Below, in pieces: positions 45,591 through 56,358 of a stretch of DNA of 64,000 bases. Under the pieces are notes generated by a model. The model ran no database searches, was not told the DNA's origin, and worked only from the letters and a program-made list of their open reading frames with translations. The stretch comes from Cardamine occulta (taxonomy: Eukaryota > Streptophyta > Magnoliopsida > Brassicales > Brassicaceae), in contig CM051362.1 in assembly GCA_028015245.1 (NCBI GenBank), positions 26,692,242 to 26,756,241 of the forward strand, written 5' to 3'. The first letter of the stretch is position 1; each line of letters begins with the position of its first letter. Position numbers and translations under genes: made by a program.

Positions 45591-46357
45591 TGTATCAATT
45601 TTGGTTTGTTCAATATAGAAAAGCCGGGGATTAAAGTCAGGGCTCATAGTTCAGGATCGCTAGGCGGAATCAAAAGACAAAATAGAGTCTCTTCATTAAC
45701 TGCGGTGGGATTGAGCTCTGGCCTTGGAAGTAGAAGGCAATCTCTTTTGATATGTCACTCAGCCATTGTAAGTCATCATGACCTCACATGTCTCTGAATT
45801 GGGGTTTTCTTCATTAAATTACTCTTTAGGTGACTGAACCATATAAATTGCAAAAATGGTTTAGGGTAAGACATCAGAATGTTATCATTATAATCTGATC
45901 CTCTTGTTCTTTGTTGTTAACTCTGTTGCAGAACGCGAAATGTAGTGAAGGACAAGGACAAACACAGACCGTTACTCGAGAGTCACCTACAATAACACAG
46001 GCTCCTGTCCACTGTAAGTCCTCACTTCTTTGTAGTGTCTGTCTGTAGCCAATTTCCTCAGTCTGCTTGGTAATGGCATGTTGAAACTCCCGCTACAAGT
46101 CAGGATAGGTGTTAGTTCCATGTGTTTATCTTATCTGAAGAGTCATGGTGTGTTGGATTTCAGCCAAGGAGAAGTCACCAAGCCTAGACGATGGAGGAGA
46201 TGGGTTCCCACCGCGAGATGATGGAGATGGAGGTGGAGGAGGAGGAGGTGGAGGCAACTGGTCAGGTGGCTTCTTCTTCTTTGGTTTTCTGGCCTTTTTG
46301 GGTTTATTGAAGGATAAAGAGGGCGAGGAAGATTATCGAGGGAGCAGAAGGCGATGA
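45440..46357 (+). CDS. EMB1303: EMB1303-like chloroplast development protein
   Basis: Exons 45440-45494, 45619-45767, 45932-46013 and 46164-46357 join in phase to 159 residues. The product begins MAMAASIIQSPPLSFNTN and has a Ser/Arg-rich plastid-targeting region. A Gly-run follows (nine consecutive Gly, about residue 118), then a hydrophobic segment GGFFFFGFLAFLGLL that could span a membrane, and a charged tail DKEGEEDYRGSRRR. No catalytic domain is visible. At1g56200 (EMB1303) is reported to be required for embryo and chloroplast development; the match is by position next to PGK and by overall character. The molecular function is unknown. Confidence 0.82.
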
Positions 46358-47220
46358 TTGATATTCGGCCACATTGGATTAGTTTTGGTTGAGAATCACG
46401 TCTTTACAGCTACAGGTCTCATTTTGTATCTGTTTCGTTTGAGTGGGGATCACTGACTACATAAGATATGCTTGTATTCAAGAGACGTTCATTTCAAAGC
46501 TTTTTACTTATATGATAACTCTTGAGAAACCCTGAGAATTAGACATAGATAAAAACGAGTTTGAATCAGAAATATATGTAGGCAAAATGAAGCAGCTCTA
46601 ATATTCAATGAATGAGAAATATATATAGGCAAACATGAATCAACTGCTTCAAATCACTTTGATACATAACACGATAAAATACTTTTAACCCTCAAAGTAA
46701 ACTTTTCAGAAAATAAGAGAACTCGAAACGAAATATGATGGAGATGATCACACGTGGCGTTTGTCGATTGGATGCAAGTTGAGAAAGTATACGCGTAGGC
46801 TGAACAAAGTGAATTGAAATCTATCTAGTACGCTTTCTTTCTCGTTCTATGGATTGCGTTTTCCTCACTTAGGATTTCATAGATAACCTATGAGTTCCTG
46901 AAAAATCGAAATTTCGGTGTTCATTGAACCTTTCTACATGATGAAAATTTCCATTCACCATCGTACATCAACAGTATCAAAAGAAACAAACCCACCACCA
47001 GAGCCATAACGCTCAGCAACAAACAAAACAGTGCATCGCTCTAAAAAACAACTGCTCTGTTTTTTTTTTTTTTTGAGAATGTTTTTGGTAGTGAATTTGT
47101 GGGCCTAAATTTTGGGCTAGAAGTAGTGGTAGTAGGAATAAAAAATATTATTACTGGTTTGGCCCATTAATGATGTGTAAAGCCTATCCACCCCAAGTTG
47201 CAGCCAAGAAATGCGCAACG
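46358..47220. other. Spacer holding the rearrangement junction
   Basis: No gene was seen. 46631-46915 is the second copy of the EMB1303 5' region. After about 46915 the sequence no longer matches it and leads into the upstream region of the methyltransferase gene. A run of 16-17 T occurs at 47058-47074. The boundary between At1g56200-like and At1g54310-like gene order falls here. Confidence 0.6.
46631..46915 (+). repeat. Direct repeat, copy 2 (EMB1303 5' region lacking exon 1)
   Basis: It starts AAACATGAATCAACTGCTTC as at 45211 and continues through CACACGTGGCGTTTGTCGA and GTATACGCGTAGGCTG. It then jumps at about 46827 from 'ctatcta' straight to 'gtacgctttcttt', the first bases of intron 1, and ends with GAGTTCCTGAA. 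The first exon, including the ATG, is missing, so this copy cannot encode the protein. Confidence 0.9.
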
Positions 47221-49081
47221 ATGGTAATGCTCGGTGTGCTCCAGTTTCCATCCCGCCTCCGTCACTCCCTCTTCTACTCTTCTTCTCAAATTGCTTCTTC
47301 TCGCCCTCAAGGTCGCGATGTCTCTCTCTCTTTCTCCCTTTCTTTAAATTTCTGAAACTATCTTTGTTGACTTTTTATAATGGAAAATCAGGTGTTGCTA
47401 AAGTGGTTCTTAAAAAGGGCAAGACACAGCTTTTCAAAGACGGTAGTCCAATGGTTTACAGTGGAGCTGTAGATAGGATCATTGGTAAACCGCCGCCTCA
47501 AACCGGAGATGTTGTCATTGTCGCTGATGGCACTGAGAATCCTATTGGTTGGGGTTTGTATAACTCTGTTTCTATGTTCTGTGTTCGCCTTATGCAGCTT
47601 CAGCACGAATCCACCAGGTTTTTCATTTCTTATACAATGGAATGCATTATGTTTTTTAGACTTCTTGTTCAAAATTTAATCTTTGATGGATCTTCTTGGC
47701 TTGTGGTCAGAGATCCTTCTTGTGCATTGAACATTGAGAAGCTTTTACAAACTAGAATCGCTGAAGCAGGTCAGTTGCGTAACAGTTTGGGACTTCCTTC
47801 GACTAATACTAATGCTTATCGTCTTGTGAACAGTGAAGGAGATAGGTATTTTCACTGACTCATCTCAAAACAGTTTCTTCTCATTTTCGTTTTTTTACTA
47901 ACATCTCTGGTTCTGTCTGGATGCTCGGCTGCAGATTGTCTGGATTAATTGTGGATGTGTTTGGAGATATAGCTGTGGTAGCTTCTTCCGCTGCTTGGCT
48001 TGAAAAGTACAGGAATGAAGTGGAGAGGTGCTTAAGATCAATCGATGGAGTTAATCATATAAACTGGAGACCGTCCCTTGATGTTCTTAAAGAAGATGGG
48101 TTTGATATCTCAAGTTTGAAACAAACACAATCATCTACTCTCCCACAGAGATCAATGGTACGGTGGGTGGTGCCTTGATCAGGTCTTTTCTCTCGTCATA
48201 TATCTTTATGAATATTTGGAAACATTGAAGCGGTGAGAGCTGAGTGATGTTCTTTCTTATGCCACAGGTCGTGGAAAACGGGATCTCTTACGCAATTTCG
48301 CTAGAGGGACAGAAGACAGGGTTCTACACAGATCAACGCGAAAACCGTCACTTCATATCAACCATCTCTGCTGGTAAAAGAGTTCTTGATCTTTGCTGCT
48401 ATAGTGGTGGATTTGCACTAAATGCAGCGAGAGGAGGTGCCACCAGTGTCTTGGGTACATTTTAACTCTCTCCTCCTCCTGATCCACCTTAAGCATTGTC
48501 TTGTGCATTGTTCTAATCAAACACTTACAGGAATTGATTCATCCTTACCTGCTTTGGAGCTCGCCAGAGAAAATGTAATCCTCAACCATATGGATCCAGA
48601 GAAGGTTGTTTTTTTCAAACAGGATTTGACAGAATTCATGAAGGGTGCTCTGTCAAGGGAAGAAACATGGGACATCGTGATCCTAGACCCTCCTAAGCTA
48701 GCTCCGCGGAAAAAGGTGACATGAAGTTCTCTTTTTGTTTCTAAAAATAGAGTGAATGTCCATTGTCCAGAGCTTGTTGATACAGAAATGAGATTGCATC
48801 AATGTGGATTCCAGGTTTTGAACAATGCGACAGGAATGTACAGAAATCTAAACTCGTTGGCAATGCGATTGACAAGGAGTGGAGGTCTTATGATGACATG
48901 CTCATGTTCAGGGGCAATGACACAGAGCGGGAAATTCTTAGGAATTCTTCAGAGCGCTGCAGCAATGGCAGGAAGGAAAATCACAGTGGTGAGGGAGGCA
49001 GGAGCTGCGTCTGATCACCCACTTGACCCATCTTACCCTCAAGGCCAATATCTCTCCAATTTTCTGCTTCGGGTGCTTTGA
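47221..49081 (+). CDS. PUA-like/RlmI-type SAM-dependent RNA methyltransferase
   Basis: Seven exons (47221-47311, 47392-47617, 47711-47845, 47935-48157, 48268-48454, 48531-48715, 48815-49081) join in phase to 437 residues. The architecture follows bacterial RlmI, a 23S rRNA m5C methyltransferase. An N-terminal PUA-like region (VVLKKGKTQLFKDGSPMVYS) is followed by a middle domain and a class I SAM fold: motif I VLDLCCYSGGFALNAARGG, an acidic loop GIDSS, motif IV VILDPPKLAP, and a cysteine-bearing CSCSGAM near the C-terminus. The first about 25 residues look like an organelle-targeting sequence (FPSRLRHSLFYSSSQIASS), suggesting plastid or mitochondrial rRNA as substrate, by inference. An ATG at 47221 or 47227 is likelier than the one at 47170. 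It corresponds to At1g54310 by neighbourhood. Confidence 0.88.
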
Positions 49082-49320
49082 TAGCTCTGAGTTTTGGCTT
49101 CTACAAATTCAATACTTGTCCACAGTTTTAGTTCAAATCTATGTATGGTTAGAAAAATAATAGAAGACAGATTTGGGGACAAAAGTAATATATTTAACTG
49201 ATTTGAAATAACAACAAAGTACAATATGTGGAGTTTAAGCTCTCACCAAAGGAACCATTTTGCAAGCAAGGATTACAATGTATGAATACATGGATGGATA
49301 GGATTTACACGTAGATTAGA

Positions 49321-49353
49321 GCTCTCTCTCTCCCTCTCCCTCTCCCCCTCTCC
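49321..49353. repeat. CT-rich microsatellite
   Basis: An almost pure (CT)n/(CCCTCT)n tract lies just past the stop codon of the ALIS3-like gene, in its 3' UTR. Confidence 0.85.
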
Positions 49354-49359
49354 AGCTTG

Positions 49360-51432
49360 TTACCGACCTCCAGGATTTCTATTCCATGACAAGTAAGACG
49401 GATCTCCCAGTCGCCTGAAACAAATTACAGATTTGTTACTCAGGATGACACATTGTGGCTGTATGCACAAGAATACGACAGTCCAACAATCAGGGTTTTA
49501 GTAGCAATTCAAGTCTTGCATAGAAGAGATACCATCATGACAACAACTACATTTGAAAGATGTGTGTACCTGGGTTTCACAAGGTACATGATTGTAAATG
49601 CGAGGGCCAAAAAGAAACAGATACCGCCAACTGTCAGGTAAGCAATGCCGAGGAAATCGTTCTTCCCACCCAGCCAACTCGTGGTCGATAAAACAAGCTT
49701 CTTTTTCCCATTGAAACTGTAAGTGTTGTAGTTGTTCTTCAGCGCAACGTGTATGGTGTCACCAATCTCGAGGTCAGACTCTATCTTTCCGTAAAGTTTT
49801 CTAAATGTTGGCAATGCTGCGGTTCTCATCCACACAATGAGATCTTCTTGTTCACTAAGCTGCACACATGAAAAGAGGAAGTAAGATGTCGCTACGCATC
49901 CATGTGAATTAATGGAAAAAATGGAATGCTCTCTAGTACTTAAGGGTTTACCGGTATTGTTGGATCTAGAATAGCACCACCTGTGAGATTCCCCTTCTGA
50001 AAATTCTTAGGGAAGACCTTATTCCCAAACTTGTGTTCCTTGTCACTCTTCCATGCAATGCCTTTTTTGTTTACAGCTAGACTTACATTATTTCTTGACA
50101 ATGTGTATGTGTCATTAAAAAGACTCCAAGCAATTAGACCACATGGCACAATCGGCTGCCCACCAACATCATCCTCAGGCTTGCATGCACTTATTTGATT
50201 CTCGTATTTTGGACTTCTCAACTGTGAATCACTTCGACTTTTCACATATCTGTTTCATGGACACCATCAATCAATCAGAGCTACAAAAATTTGACTAATC
50301 TAAGTTAGATATACACATTGGTCCTTGTCCCTGCCTACTCCATGATATCCGTGTTGATATCCGCATAGAAACCCACACCTTCCATTCTAAGTCTAACACT
50401 TATGCTCTGGGGCATAGTTACTAACAGGTGTTATATACCTTCGGTGATTCTGGTAGAAGTTCTCAAGTTGGTAATAAACATAGACAGGCTGCTTCATACG
50501 CTTTGTCACCTGCATATGCCAGTGGAGAAAAGAGAAAGTAAACAACAAATGCAAAACCTTGTCAAATCTGAAAAAACAAACTAACGTTGCTGCATAGAGG
50601 AACTCACGTTAAGAACTCGGATACAAGCTTTATCTCCATCTCCTTGAATGTATGCAACCTTGTTAGTCCTAGCAGGTGTTGGAATGCAATCATTATCATA
50701 CCGATCAACGATCTCCACAACCTAAACATGGTAGATAAAACATGTGAGATAGGAAAAAGAATCTGATGAGTAGCAATGTGTTAGTCGCACTTACATCCTG
50801 GGAAGCGAAAAGGGAGATAACTCCAAGGGGAATAAAGATAACACTGACTATCAAAAATGTCGAAATGACCTGCAGAAAGATATTAAAAAAGGGAGAGCTT
50901 TAATTGAGTTTCTACAGAAATCTGAAACATCAATAGAGATATAACAAAGGAATCTTACCCAACCAGGTGTAAGAATGGGCTTGCAAGCTGGAAGCTCTTG
51001 CTGTGTGAATTTCGAATCTGCAGTTTGCGAACAAAATCTCATCTTTAATTAAAAAACAACAACTTTTCGAAATGGGAATTCAAAACCCTAACGACAATTA
51101 TGCTAAAAGTAGTAGAGAACTTGAGTCATTTCAAATTGTAATTGAAGAATGTCTTTTTCAAGGATTGCAATTTATACTTAAAAAAAAAAACAGCGATCAC
51201 TAATTATCAATCACAAAAAATGCAATTTCTATGGTAAACCAGCGAATCCAGGAAAAATTGATCCAATTCGATTAAGACCCAAGAGTCAACGATAAGCAAG
51301 ATGAATAATCAGGAAGAAGATCACAAAGGGAGGAGGAGAAATACACTTGGGTCGCTTCGAATTCTTCCTGGCGGCGGAAGAATCTCCCGATCCGGCAGCC
51401 CCCGCGCTGGACGACGCCGTATTGGAACTCAT
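49360..51432 (-). CDS. ALIS3: LEM3/CDC50-family flippase beta subunit (ALIS3-like)
   Basis: Eight exons (51345-51432, 50959-51017, 50795-50869, 50608-50721, 50439-50509, 49952-50249, 49570-49859, 49360-49414) join in phase to 349 residues, normal for the family. ALIS proteins pair with P4-type ATPases (ALA family) to flip phospholipids and are needed for the complex to leave the ER. Two membrane helices frame a large lumenal domain: TFLIVSVIFIPLGVISLFAS near residue 52 and FLGIAYLTVGGICFFLALAF near residue 300. Conserved features are FTQQELPACKPILTPGW, DRYDNDC, YYQLENFYQNHRRYVKSRSD, CGLIAWSLFNDTY and the tail GDPSYLSWNRNPGGR. Cysteines of the lumenal part are present. It sits between the methyltransferase and the NAC gene, as At1g54320 does. 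Confidence 0.93.
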
Positions 51433-52257
51433 CGCGGAGAAAACGACGATATTAAGCCAAGCCTGGTGGGGATTATTCCGGAATCTAGGGAGAGCGAGAT
51501 CGAAGGAAAAACAGCGTGGAATCGGGAGGAGAAAGTAAAATGAAACGGTTACGGTTAGGAAGAGGAAGAGGAAGAGGAAAGACGAGCTTCGTCGTCGTCA
51601 ACGGAAGCAGGTAAGGACCGGTATTCCCAAATTGGACGTCTTTCTGGATAAGGCCCATTGTATGGGCTTTGTCTATTTTTGAATATTTTGTTCTGCAAGT
51701 GAAATGCCCATTTGGTGGGCTTTTTAATGGGCTTTATCCACTTTGTTTTTAACGTACTAAACTTTCATTAGTTTGCAATTTCGACAATGTTTGTTGTTTA
51801 GTAAAGAAAAATACATTTGAAGAGACGAACTTACACATTTAACGCTTTCATTAGTAATTTCACTAACAAATTGTTATCTTCTTTCTTCAAAATCATTTAA
51901 AATTTTTAATTGGTTCCGATTTGGATCGTTTTTGCATCAAATATTGGACCATGCATATTACAGACATACATACCAATGAACGGTGACTATTACATTTGTG
52001 TAACTTCCGTTTTCCCTCCTAGACAACAAAACCAACAACATAAGTAATAACTAGTAATTACCATACACATTGCACACCCTTTAGATAAAAGAATAATCCT
52101 TCTTCTTTTTTTTTGTATGTGGTAGAAAAAAACAACTCCACAAATTTCCACCCTTTGTTGTCGTCGGTCACACCAATTAAGAAGCAAAATAAACTATCAT
52201 AATATAATTTGGTAAGTAGAGAAAATAAGTGGGTGGTAGTAAATGAGATATTGATTA
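51433..52257. other. Spacer upstream of ALIS3-like gene
   Basis: No gene was seen. Purine-rich AGGAAGAGGAAGAGGAAG and GTCGTCGTC repeats at 51560-51600 lie in the probable ALIS3 leader/promoter. The remainder is AT-rich and includes the 3' side of the NAC gene. Confidence 0.6.
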
Positions 52258-53439
52258 TCAAAAGGAAGCGGGGAAAGTAGCGGAAGAAGAGAAGATTTCG
52301 TCAAGTGTCCCATTCATGGAGTCTCTGCATTGAAAGTCTTGTTGGATTGACATAATCTCTACTTCGTTCATAGAAAGCTGAGGGAAATCTTGGAGTTGAA
52401 GAGAAGGTTGGTAGGGAAGCTGAGAGTAGTTTGAGAAGAGATGATCATGATCGTCAAGAAGAGAAGATGAGAAATGAAGCGCGAAAATGGATGAGCTATT
52501 TGCTTCATCTAAAAGGACCCCTTGAGTGAGCTCTGATGAAGATGTCTCCGCTGATACTCTTTTCAAGCTCTCGTCTTCAATATTTTTCCCATCAATTTTT
52601 CCCCACTTCTTCTCATTTTCTTGTTGTTCTTCTTCCTCTTTTCCTACACTTGTGCTCGTTTCTTCTACTTCTAATTCTTCTTCCCCTTTTCTCTTTGGAA
52701 TTTGTATGTTCTTCTTAAACACTCGGCATAATGCATACGACTCCTGTTTTATGTTATCATTAGCTATTAATTAGAAAACGAATATTAACTATAATTAAAT
52801 CAAGATAAAAAAAAAAGCTTATATGCATAATAAAACCTTTAAGAAAGAGGAAGGAGTGTGAATGAGGCGATATTCATGCATCACCCAATTAGTACGAAGG
52901 CCATGAGGAGCCCTTCCTCTATAGTAAACCAACGTCTTCTTCATCCCCATCTTCATCTTCTTCGATTCTACTGCACGGTCTTTCCCTGTTGCTTTCCAAT
53001 AACCCGCTCGGGTTGCACGGTTTTTCCTCGACCCATTCGGATACTTCTTATCTCTTGTGCTGTAAAAGTACCATTCCATGTCGTTCCCCGGCAAAAATGA
53101 CTTTTCTGTTCCGTGTTATCCAATTATACATTATTAGTTCAACTAAAAAACCTCCAATATTATCTTACATGTATAAATGCATCAAGAATGTGCAATTTAT
53201 AAGATTAGCTACATAGATATAAACAAGACTATATATAGTGTGTAGGTATATATAGATAGGGAGTTGGATCTATGGTACGTACCAGGCAAGTCCCACGGTT
53301 CGCATTTATAGAGATCAACTTCGGGGATGATCTCCAGCTCAATGGCTCGGCCGTTGACCTTCCTATCAAGATAGTACGCAACCAGCTCTTCATCTGTCGG
53401 ATGGAACCTGAAACCTGGAGGCAAACTCATTGGAGCCAT
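52258..53439 (-). CDS. NAC020: NAC-domain transcription factor (NAC020-like)
   Basis: Exons 53283-53439, 52837-53105 and 52258-52743 join in phase to 303 residues. The NAC DNA-binding and dimerisation domain occupies about residues 6-160: LPPGFRFHPTDEELVAYYL, EVDLYKCEPWDLPG, EWYFYSTRDKKYPNGSRKNR, ATRAGYWKATGKDRAV, KKTLVYYRGRAPHGLRTNWV, MHEYRL and YALCRVFKK. The C-terminal half is variable, with a Glu-rich stretch (EEEELEVEE and EEEEQQENE types) and a Ser-rich end typical of activation regions. NAC020 and close paralogues are linked to vascular (sieve element) development with NAC045/NAC086; that role is recalled, not shown here. Position between ALIS3 and ICDH matches At1g54330. Confidence 0.9.
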
Positions 53440-53879
53440 TCTAATTAAGTAGATGTAGTAGAAAGTGAAAGAGAGAGGGATGGGAGGAGAGAAATGATGA
53501 TATTAGAGAGAGGATGTTCGTACGACATATGAAGGAGACTATATATAAATAAAAACAGGATATACTGTAGGAGATATGATATTGGAATGTGTAAAAGTAT
53601 GACATGGGATTGGCATCTTCTAAGATTAATATTTTGTCTTACTTTGGGTTGCTTTTTCTTCAGTGTTTGTCATCACATTTATTTTAAAACCACGATTTAC
53701 ATTTTAAACAAAAAATATAACTCTGGCTTTTAAAGATTCTGCAAGTGTGAAAACCCTAGTAGGAGAGACGGAAAAGGTCAAGCCCCATTTCTCAACTTCT
53801 CACATTATATGTGTTATGCATTTTCATGTATAGTATACATTAGCGCATCTCTAACGGAGAGACTCCTATACACTGGGTT

Positions 53880-53913
<34 letters not shown>

Positions 53914-56358
53914 AAAAATTGATTTTTTTTATTGTCGCAACGAATCACGTTGCGATACGTGGCAATTTTTGAAAGATCCAGTATCTTGCTCAAAACGCTT
54001 AAAGACACGGAAATACACAATATAGCGGGTCCACCGTGAAAGATATCCAAAAAATTATCTGATGGATATGGTTTTAGAATTTTTTATAATGGACCCACTG
54101 AAGGCACAATATGGCGGGTCCCATGTATAGTGGGCCCACTGAAGGCCCATTCAACTTTTTTAAATGTTGTTGCTTTAAACAAAAAAAAAGGCAGTTTTTT
54201 ATATTTATTTTATGTTGTTATGGTCTTAAGAAATTGAATTTGTAAAATCTTTCAAAAAAGAAAAGAAATAAATTTCTAAAAAATGAAAAGGAGAGAAAAA
54301 AAAAAAGTGGAGGCATCCAAGTCGACTTTGGCTTTAGTGTTGGGAGAGGCTTCTTTTACATAATAGATTAAAGATGTTGTTCGCCTCTTTTGCATCATTA
54401 CTCCCACACAATCTTTGACTCAGCCCTCTTTCTTTCTCTCCGCGTTTCAATTTTACTAACTCACGGTCAAATCTCTTTTGCCTCGACTCTCGCCCTCGAT
54501 CCAAAAGATCAAATAAAAAAATATTGACATCTTATTTTTTGTTTCTTGGTGAATATTGACACCTTCACATGTATGATATTATAACTCATGTACAAAATAT
54601 AGATGTCTGGTTTACATGCTCCTTTTTTTTTGGGGTGATAAAATCTAATTCAAATGTACGAAGAACAATGGAAATGGAATTTAACTGAATACGTAATAGT
54701 AGTAGTACTGGGGGAGAGATATAGTTCTATGTTAATTTTGTTTTGTTAAAAGAAGGTTGTTTTATATTATTTTACCCAAGTTAAACTCTTCCACGTCAAG
54801 AAAAAAAAACCTCTTCCATAAATAGAATATAGTGTTCTATATATTTTCCATAAAGTATGATATTCAAACTTAAGTAAGTATAACTCTCTTTTTTTCCTTG
54901 AGAAAAAATAACAATAACATTTTGGGTAAGCTTTGAGATGTGGTCACCAATGACTGGGAGAGAAAGAGGGACATAGGGGAAGAGAAAGAGAAACTGAAAG
55001 ATATGTTGGCGAAAGCTAGATGCTTTAACAGTTAACGTATGCGATATCAACTGTCATGTCCCAATTGTTTCATCATTTAAAATAATAAAAAATTGTTCAA
55101 CAGTCTTCTATGATTTAAAACGTTTTGTCTTCAATTGTTGCATCACTTTTCTGTTTTGTTTGTTCACAGATCGATTCAAGGCTAAATGAACAGATAATCT
55201 GACATTAATATCCGAGTCATATATATACATATATATGGTTATAATGTAAAAAGACTGTGAATTAATAAATTCATTAAAACAACGAGGAAGCTAACATGCA
55301 AGCGTAACTAAAGACATGCAACCTTTGACACGATCTAAAAACGAATAAAGCAATATTAAGATCTAAGCATCTTACATCAATTCTTTATATATTTTCATTT
55401 CACATGTATCAAACACGCAGTTTCTAATACTTTTATCATGCTTATTGTGATTTCAAGAGTAGCAAAATACTTTAGATCGATGTAACACAAGTGTAACATT
55501 GTTAAATGAAGTAAAAAATGAAGGAAATCAAAAGAAAATGGTAAAGGCAGACTGGACTGAGGAATCATGAATGCATCGTCATCTTTATTTTTGGTGGTTA
55601 AAATCATACATCATATTCACCATCAACATCAATCATAATTATTCTAAAAGACGAGAAGAAAGAGAAGAAGAGTCTTCTTCAGAAAAAAACAGCATCTGAT
55701 TCCCTACATGTCGGTTTCCACATCATCTTTTTTCATCTCATTTTAGTTTGTGCTAAACAAACTGATCCAAGGAAAAGAATAAACCTTTAAATAATAATTT
55801 AAGATCGAATCCCTGTGGCTCTCTAGAGATTCTTGCTTTCATGTTTATTTTTTTTCACACATCTCAATAGCAGAATTATGACACTGTCCAAAACTTGCGT
55901 TGCCTTTTGCTTTTCTCCATGCATTAAATCTCGTTTTTACCCCTCTAACCTTCTCCCTAATTCTTAAAGTGGTCACACTCATTACTCTTTTTAATATACT
56001 ACTATTCAACAAGACCACCTCGTGATTGTTATTATTCATTTTAGAGATTGATTAATTATTCAATTAGCCAAAGCAGATCTTGGTCAGTTGTAAGATTTTG
56101 ATGATTACTGTTAAAGCTGACTACTACGTATATAGTTTAATCACTGCGTTCCAAAGACATAATCAGGCCCATATAGATATGGGCTTTTGAAATAACGTGG
56201 TCCAACAGAGAGAGAAGGCTTTTCTTTTTCTTTCTTCCATGACGGAGCAGAACTAAATCACAGAACATAAGTTGTACTAATCTTAATTCTTGTCTGTTCA
56301 ATTTCACTCGCCAATAATATTGCCCTGCGGGCAAAAATAAATAATTCACGAAGCAAAG
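53440..56358. other. Divergent spacer between NAC020-like and ICDH genes
   Basis: About 2.9 kb with no supportable gene. 53840-54170 holds a dispersed-element copy that shares its hairpin core with 7268-7460. The rest is AT-rich with long A/T runs. 56100-56358 is the probable ICDH promoter and leader. Confidence 0.6.
53840..54170. mobile_element. MITE-like element with hairpin (copy 2)
   Basis: It begins near GCGCATCTCTAACGGAGAG and has a T-run of about 27, then ATTGATTTTTTTTATTG, the 7-bp stem TCGCAAC/GTTGCGA around GAATCAC, and GATACGTGGCAATTTTTG. The same core occurs at 7340-7400. Internal repeats GGACCCACTGAAGGC (54092) and GGGCCCACTGAAGGCCC (54132) follow. The limits are approximate and there is no ORF. 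Confidence 0.55.

Noticed and set aside
55845..56039. 64-codon minus-strand ORF with basic residues
   Set aside because: Too short, no similarity recognised, and located in the AT-rich spacer upstream of ICDH.
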